64,000 nucleotides of DNA from Chimonanthus salicifolius. Lineage: Eukaryota > Streptophyta > Magnoliopsida > Laurales > Calycanthaceae. The DNA is taken from positions 46,672,631-46,736,630 of the forward strand of contig CM023539.1 of NCBI GenBank assembly GCA_013350335.1, in the 5' to 3' direction. Below, piece by piece: positions 58,652 to 64,000 of this stretch; positions within the stretch are counted from its first letter, which is position 1; each line of letters begins with the position of its first letter. Made by a program: the position numbers and the translations under genes. The notes under the pieces are model-generated. The model was given only the letters and a program-made list of their open reading frames with translations, had not been told where the DNA came from and searched no databases.

Positions 58652-59855
58652 CAGGGGCTGAAAAATCGGCCGGGCCGAGATATCGGCCACAGTTTTTCTC
58701 TCTCCTGCCCCTTTTTTTAAAAAAAAAAATCTAAAAAATTACAGTAAATGTAGATAATTATGGACTTATTGAATATGTAATTTTTTCATAAAATATCGGG
58801 CATTTACATCTTCTAATATATTTTTGAAGTTACGATATCGAGAAATTATATAATTAGTAATAAAATAGTGAAAATTACAAGGAAAAATAGATAAATGAGG
58901 AAAATTTGTAAAAATAATTTCATAATTTATTTTCTTAGTCAATGAGTGTTATTTTAAGTTATGAATTATAGAAATAAAAATAATAATAATAAAATGATTG
59001 AAAATTACATAATAATGTAGAAAAAATATTAGAAAATGAAACTGGGGTCCTAATCACTTGAACTGATAACCACACAAATGTCATACATAATAATATAATG
59101 TTTTCTTTCATTTAAGAAAATAGATTTTATTTTTCATTAATAATAATTAGATAAATAAAATTATTAGATAAAATTATGAGCTATAGTTAATTATGTTAAA
59201 TTGATATAATAAAAATAAAGAATACCTTCTAATAATAATGATAATGGTAAAAATATTAGATGGTAAATATAATATTAAATTCTACTCTTTACTTTCAGTA
59301 TAAGTAAATATTGTATTTAAAATTAACATTAAAAGAAACTTTTTGATAAAATATTAGAGTACACACATGAGCTTCCACGTGAGCTCTTTAGGAAGCTCAC
59401 GTGAGTTCCTTTTCATAAAGATGGGTTTTCACTTAGAAATCCTAATGCTCATATTTTAATACCCTTCTTTGCTTTTCACTCTCTCTATTAAACCCTAGTG
59501 CCGCCTCTCTCTGTATTTTTTCCATCAACGAAGAAGAAAAAGAAGAGAAAGGAAAGTTGTGAAAGGTGTAGCTATTTCTTTCTTCAATCTTTTCTCCATA
59601 TTTTCTTTTTTCTCTTTCCATTCCGATATTTAAAAAAAAGGGCTTTTTTTTTAAAAAATAAAATAACAAACAATTGAATTTTTAAATCGGCCGATATCAT
59701 GACTGAATTATCAGTCAGAAATTCAGTTATATTGGCTGAATTTTTTTTGGTATGACCGATACTATACATATCGGCCGATATACATCGGCAGTTCGAAAAC
59801 TCGATATATATCGGTTGACTACGGACAGTATCGGTCGATATTTTGACCCCCACTG
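58652..59855. mobile_element. 1.2-kb non-autonomous DNA element with TATCGG ends
   Basis: Left end CAGGGGCTGAAAAATCGGCC, right end GTCGATATTTTGACCCCCACTG, imperfect inverted repeats with several TATCGGCCGATA-like subterminal motifs (59,690-59,840). Interior AT-rich, no transposase; the 109-codon minus-strand frame near 59,584-59,913 is not protein-like. Shares ends with 15,418-15,582. No target-site duplication could be read. Confidence 0.5.
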
Positions 59856-61664
59856 TTGAGAAGCTTAATTCATCTACAGATTTGAGTCCAATTCTCATGT
59901 AGGTTATGCACAAATACAGCAGTCAAGGGTCCTGGTGATTCAAACCATTAAAATTGAGCCTTAGCTTTTTTTCTCGGGAAGTTATCAATTTGAAACTCGC
60001 AACCCATTGATTGGACTGCTCTGGTGCTCTGATTGGAGCCATTTTCCTACCGCTCAGTGATTGCAAATCTACCAGTCCTGCCCTCTGATGTCAAACCAAA
60101 TTTTCACTTCATCTGTATGTCATATAAACCACTGTCCATTGGATTCAGTCAAGGGAAAAAGATTGTTGACTGATTTGTTGGTACATGACTGAGTTTAGAT
60201 TATGCAGCCAGCAGCTACCAATATCCAAAGGAGTTAGAGGTAACAATCGTACTCGACTCATAACACTTGGGGAGATCTACTAATATGGATGAGACCAACA
60301 TCATCATCTGAAGTGATTATCCCATCAATCTGAAGTTGGACATTTGCATATTAATGGTTTTAAATTTCAAATTTATTTATTTAAATGTGGCTAAAGAAAC
60401 ATTTGCAGAACCAGAAGCCCCACCTCCGACTACAACGACCTAATCAGCAATTTTTTCAAAACCAACCATAGGAAAATGAATTTTAGATAGGGCCTGAAGG
60501 CCCTTCTTACTTATTTTATAAGTTTGTATATTGGTTTTCCAATAGCCTTTCCATTTGCATCAGATGGTGCGCCCAAAGCCAATTTGAAGAGTTAAAACCA
60601 AACTGGAAGCAAATTATTCCATCCAAAGAGATGATAATTACCTAGTTAGATCCATCTCTGTTTAGGACGGCCAAATTTATCCAGTGGTCTTACCTAGTTA
60701 GATGATAGTCTATATAGTCCTATATTTGTTCATCTCTTATATGTTCAAATTGGGGAGTAAGACCACTGGTTTCAGAGTGTGAAGAAATTCAATCTAATAA
60801 GTTTACATAACCTCCGCTAAAATTGCTGTTAATTATGTGTAGTTGTCCATAATATGTGGCTACAAAATGATGATCGGTTCGAATATATTTGATCTAGAGA
60901 CGCTTATAAGATCATAGTTTTGTTGAGATACAGAGAAAATGCAACTCAAATGTTTCAGTAGAAAAGATAAATTAAAATCAAATCAATCAAATCACATACA
61001 CACTGCATGAAGAGCTAAATCTTACGCTGTCGTTTGACATTGATGTCGATGTCCATGGGTGAGAAAAATGATTCACTAATTAAAAAAGGTAAAAATATCT
61101 GACACAAATTCAAAAATTAAATCTTATTTCAATTTCACATAAAAGAGATCTTTCAAAAACCTATATAACAGAAGTCTCTCAAACCCATGTAACACTCTCT
61201 GAAAGAACTCCAAAGCAAAAACTCAATTTTTTGTGTCTTTGTAAAACTATTAAATAAAGGAAGGGGAGAGAATCTCAAGCCACCACATCTGACTAGCGCT
61301 ACAATTCGAATCGAGTTTCTTAAAATACAATCTGACCTAAGTTGATATATATAAAACTCAACCTGACTCGAACTTCACAACCCGATCCCAATTCAAATTC
61401 TAATCCGAATCAACTCGAATTCTGATCCGACCCACATTTTGAATCCATTTTAGCCTAATTTTAGTCGGGTCGGATTGGTTAACTTGTAAAATCCTCAACC
61501 TGATCCAACCCAAATTCCATGCAAGTTTTTATCTTCTCAATTCGATCCGACTCGAGTTGCAGCCCTAAATCTGACCAATGTTGTCCTTCCAATTTTAAAC
61601 AGGAGGGAACCCAAAATGCTGAATTTAATCTCGACTGTATAAGAAGCTAAACCAATCACGTGAC
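59856..61664. other. Non-coding DNA with a degenerate CCGACC-type repeat
   Basis: 61,290-61,570 carries many GAGTT/CCGAC/GGTCGG segments and ends GCAGCCCTAA, as in the 28,216 MITE. The rest has no supported feature. Confidence 0.4.
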
Positions 61665-61860
61665 GTCACAAATATCGACGATAGTTTCAAATTTACTATA
61701 TTTTTATAGACTAAATATCATTACCACATTAGTAACATATATTTATCGATACAATCATTTTTAATGGTAAATTTTTGATAAAATAAAATTAAAAATGTAA
61801 TAAATAATATATCACGATAATATTTTGATAAATTCGTATTTTGTAAGAAAACTTCGTATT
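61665..61860 (+). mobile_element. Partial copy of the TCACAAATA MITE
   Basis: Starts GTCACAAATATCGACGATAG and follows 26,361 in order through TTTCAAATTTAC and AAATATCATTA; the right half is missing. Confidence 0.55.
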
Positions 61861-62280
61861 GATTCTACAAAGGGATATGGAACAAGCCCGGTCCCGGTCC
61901 CTGGCCCAGCATTTGTAGACTTCGTATGGAAGACTCGCATCCATCTATTTTCGCTTTTCCTCCTTACTCCTCCGCGTCTACACCGTGTGATTTTTGTGTG
62001 TCAGACTCTGACGCACGCCTTTTGCTTAAAAGAGCGACGGGAATATTCGATCGGGCCGGGTCACGTAACGTGAGCAGACGCTCGACCCGTTATCCAGTAT
62101 TTAGTCTCGATCCTATCGTCAACGGCAAGTAGACGATAAGGACGACCGCTTGGTCCATATGAGTACATAAAAACCTGCCATTTGCAAGCAAACTCTGTCA
62201 TCGTCAGTTTCTCACGCGATTCCACGTCATGTCGGATTGTTTCTCGGAGTTGCCCCCAGTCTTTGAGGAAACTACGAAAC
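61861..62280 (+). other. GC-richer block with a 68-codon open frame
   Basis: Composition differs from the AT-rich surroundings. An ATG frame from 61,926 to 62,132 encodes 68 residues (MEDSHPSIFAFPPYSSAS at the start, DPIVNGK at the end) with no family I recognise. It may be a small gene, a captured exon or organelle-derived DNA. Confidence 0.25.
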
Positions 62281-62694
62281 TACTTCGAAATTTATATAGT
62301 CAAATCACTATCTCTTGTTAGTCTTATTATTAAAAAATAAATTAAAGTATTTAAATACAAATTAAATATTTTCTAATAAAGAGATTAAAGAAATATCTGA
62401 ACTCATTGCGATTGAATTTTACCTAATTTAAATGTAATTCTCTCCAACATTATTTATAAAAATTCAGTTCTCTCCAAAGTCAAACTATATTCTTTTAAAA
62501 TTTCATCCTATTATTTTGATCGTTTAAACTTATACTTTTTATTACTCACATTTTTCGTCATGTGTGAATTAAATAGAGATACTAATATTTTTATAATGAA
62601 AGACACTAATGTATCTTTTACTGTAGATATGAAAAATGACAAATATGTTTCAACGTGAAGGCTTGTGGTATGTATCAAGCTTATGCACGCATCA
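62281..62694. other. AT-rich non-coding DNA
   Basis: No supported feature. Confidence 0.4.
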
Positions 62695-62856
62695 ATCATG
62701 TTGGGAGATAATCATAGTTTTCACTGCACACAAATAGCAATATCAGACAAAAATAGAAAAGAAAATCACGTATTGATCATGTTGGGAGAAAATCATAGTT
62801 TTCACGGCACACAAATAGCAATATCAGACAAAAATAGAAAAGAGAAATCAAGAAAT
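62695..62856 (+). repeat. 81-bp tandem duplication
   Basis: Two copies of ATCATGTTGGGAGATAATCA through AAAAATAGAAAAGA, second starting at 62,776, with three or four differences. Confidence 0.9.
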
Positions 62857-63319
62857 TGGAGTAAACTACACCATTGAAGTTTATGTGATTCTCTTTTTAT
62901 GGAATTCAAATCAATTCACTATGTTCAAAGGCAAAACTGAAGAAAAGGTGACTCTCGTTACAGATGTTCAACTCTCTCTCACAAAATGGCCATACTACAC
63001 TAATTGTGGTCTACATAAGATGTCATGTGAAAAATACAAAATTTCTCTCAAAAAATAAATAAGTAACGGCTCAACCAGATCGATAATACATCTCTGATGA
63101 TCAGGCTCTAAAAAGTCTAACTACAATATGTGCATCAACATATTAACCGATAACGTATTGATTAGTATTGCCTTATTCTGCATAGTATTAGCCAACACAA
63201 TTCTTCTATTTTTCTTAAATGTCATTTTGACATTTTTTTAGTTAAATCTTGCATTATGTGTGTTTTTAAAAAGGTTTAGAAGCAAATTTCTCAAATGTGA
63301 AAGGTATTTGTCAAATTAG

Positions 63320-63620
63320 ATGTGTGAAACCCTTGCCCAGATGGGCTGTCGCCTAGGAACCGATGTGGGGAGTCCCACATCGGTAGAAAAGGAAGAGAAA
63401 TTGGTGCTTATATGAAGCCAAGCCCTCTTAACTCACAAGAGGCGTTTTAGGCCGGGCCGGGCCATGTGGGCCTAGGCCCAAAAGTAAAACAATGCAGATT
63501 CGCTATGTGCTAAGCCCAAGCAGACAATTTCTTATTGAGTCAAGCCCGAAGCCCTTTATTTAGGTCAGATCGAGTCCTTATAAGATGGAAGTGATTTTAA
63601 TATCTTATGTAATAAGATTA
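63320..63620 (+). mobile_element. LTR- or TRIM-like fragment
   Basis: Contains GGGGAGTCCCACATCGG, GGTGCTTATATGAAGCC, GAGGCGTTTTAGGCCGGGCC and AAGCCCAAGCAGACAAT in the order common in small plant LTRs (cf. GCGGACAATATC in the TRIM LTR at 14,397). No second LTR, primer site or coding region is seen. Confidence 0.45.
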
Positions 63621-64000
63621 TAATGCTCTCTTCCTCTCGTCTCTCTCAATAAAGATAAATACCTAAAATCCAATTATTGTCGAGTATCCAACATGGCCTC
63701 TATCAAGACAAAATATAAGACATCAACACAACATGGCAATTTTAACCTTCTAGTTACACATCGAAACCATCCCCATAGACCAGTTTCTCTCATTTAGTTA
63801 TTTACTGTGTTATCTTAAATTATTCCTAATGTGGCCTTTTTTTAATTCTGTTATTTAAAACCAATTTACTCATCCAATATAGCATGTGGTTCTCCATCAC
63901 ATTGACAGTGTTGATTTGTCTTTTCTTTATTTTTCCAATACTGTACGCCATAGAGTATTGCATGTCCAATAACTATTTTATAAAACCATCCCTTTAAATA
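63621..64000. other. Unassigned DNA to the right window edge
   Basis: No supported feature. Confidence 0.4.

Noticed and set aside
61655..61668. CACGTGACGTCAC, resembling a combined G-box and TGACG site
   Set aside because: Formed by the junction between flanking DNA and the start of a MITE copy, with no gene downstream.

Overview
The window looks like nuclear DNA of a flowering plant. It is AT-rich, its genes are few and widely spaced, the introns are short-to-long GT..AG introns, and most of the rest is transposon debris (LINE, SINE, TRIM, hAT-like MITEs, fold-back elements). The recognisable proteins are plant families: pectin methylesterase inhibitor-like proteins, an S-domain receptor kinase of the At4g03230 type, an NB-LRR resistance protein, and a small plant-type membrane protein. 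Low GC and dispersed genes argue against a grass; I cannot place it further from sequence alone.

Region 1, about 1-23,470: a diverged tandem segmental duplication. Each copy carries a three- or two-times repeated 1.2-1.6 kb block, then a minus-strand PMEI-like gene (2,735-3,277 and 16,833-17,369), then shared upstream DNA that stays collinear to about 9,350 and 21,100. Between and inside the copies are large fold-back elements built from palindromic monomers, a nearly pure 917-bp palindrome, and a TRIM retrotransposon remnant with a hAT-like MITE nested in it.

Region 2, about 23,500-34,000: a broken receptor-kinase gene (24,163-30,051) reading B-lectin, S-locus glycoprotein and PAN domains, then a galacturonan-binding/WAK-associated-like ectodomain and a transmembrane exon. 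It has two frameshifts and a nonsense codon, and stops right after the membrane span, where a kinase domain should follow; unrelated DNA with a 1.2 kb internal duplication takes its place.

Region 3, about 34,000-48,700: no convincing gene. It holds nested mobile elements with readable target-site duplications, tandem repeats, and the best preserved fold-back element (42,427-44,190).

Region 4, about 48,700-58,100: the two best gene models. A five-exon gene (49,125-52,298) encodes a 200-residue tail-anchored-looking membrane protein. A single-coding-exon gene (55,691-58,096) encodes an 801-residue NB-LRR protein without a coiled-coil domain and with unusual P-loop and MHD regions.

Region 5, 58,100-64,000: a 1.2 kb non-autonomous element with TATCGG-rich ends, a MITE copy, a GC-richer block, an 81-bp tandem repeat and an LTR-like fragment. 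The genes do not form a pathway. The NB-LRR gene and the broken receptor kinase both belong to fast-evolving, duplicating families, as do the PMEI paralogs, so this is typical accessory chromosome territory.
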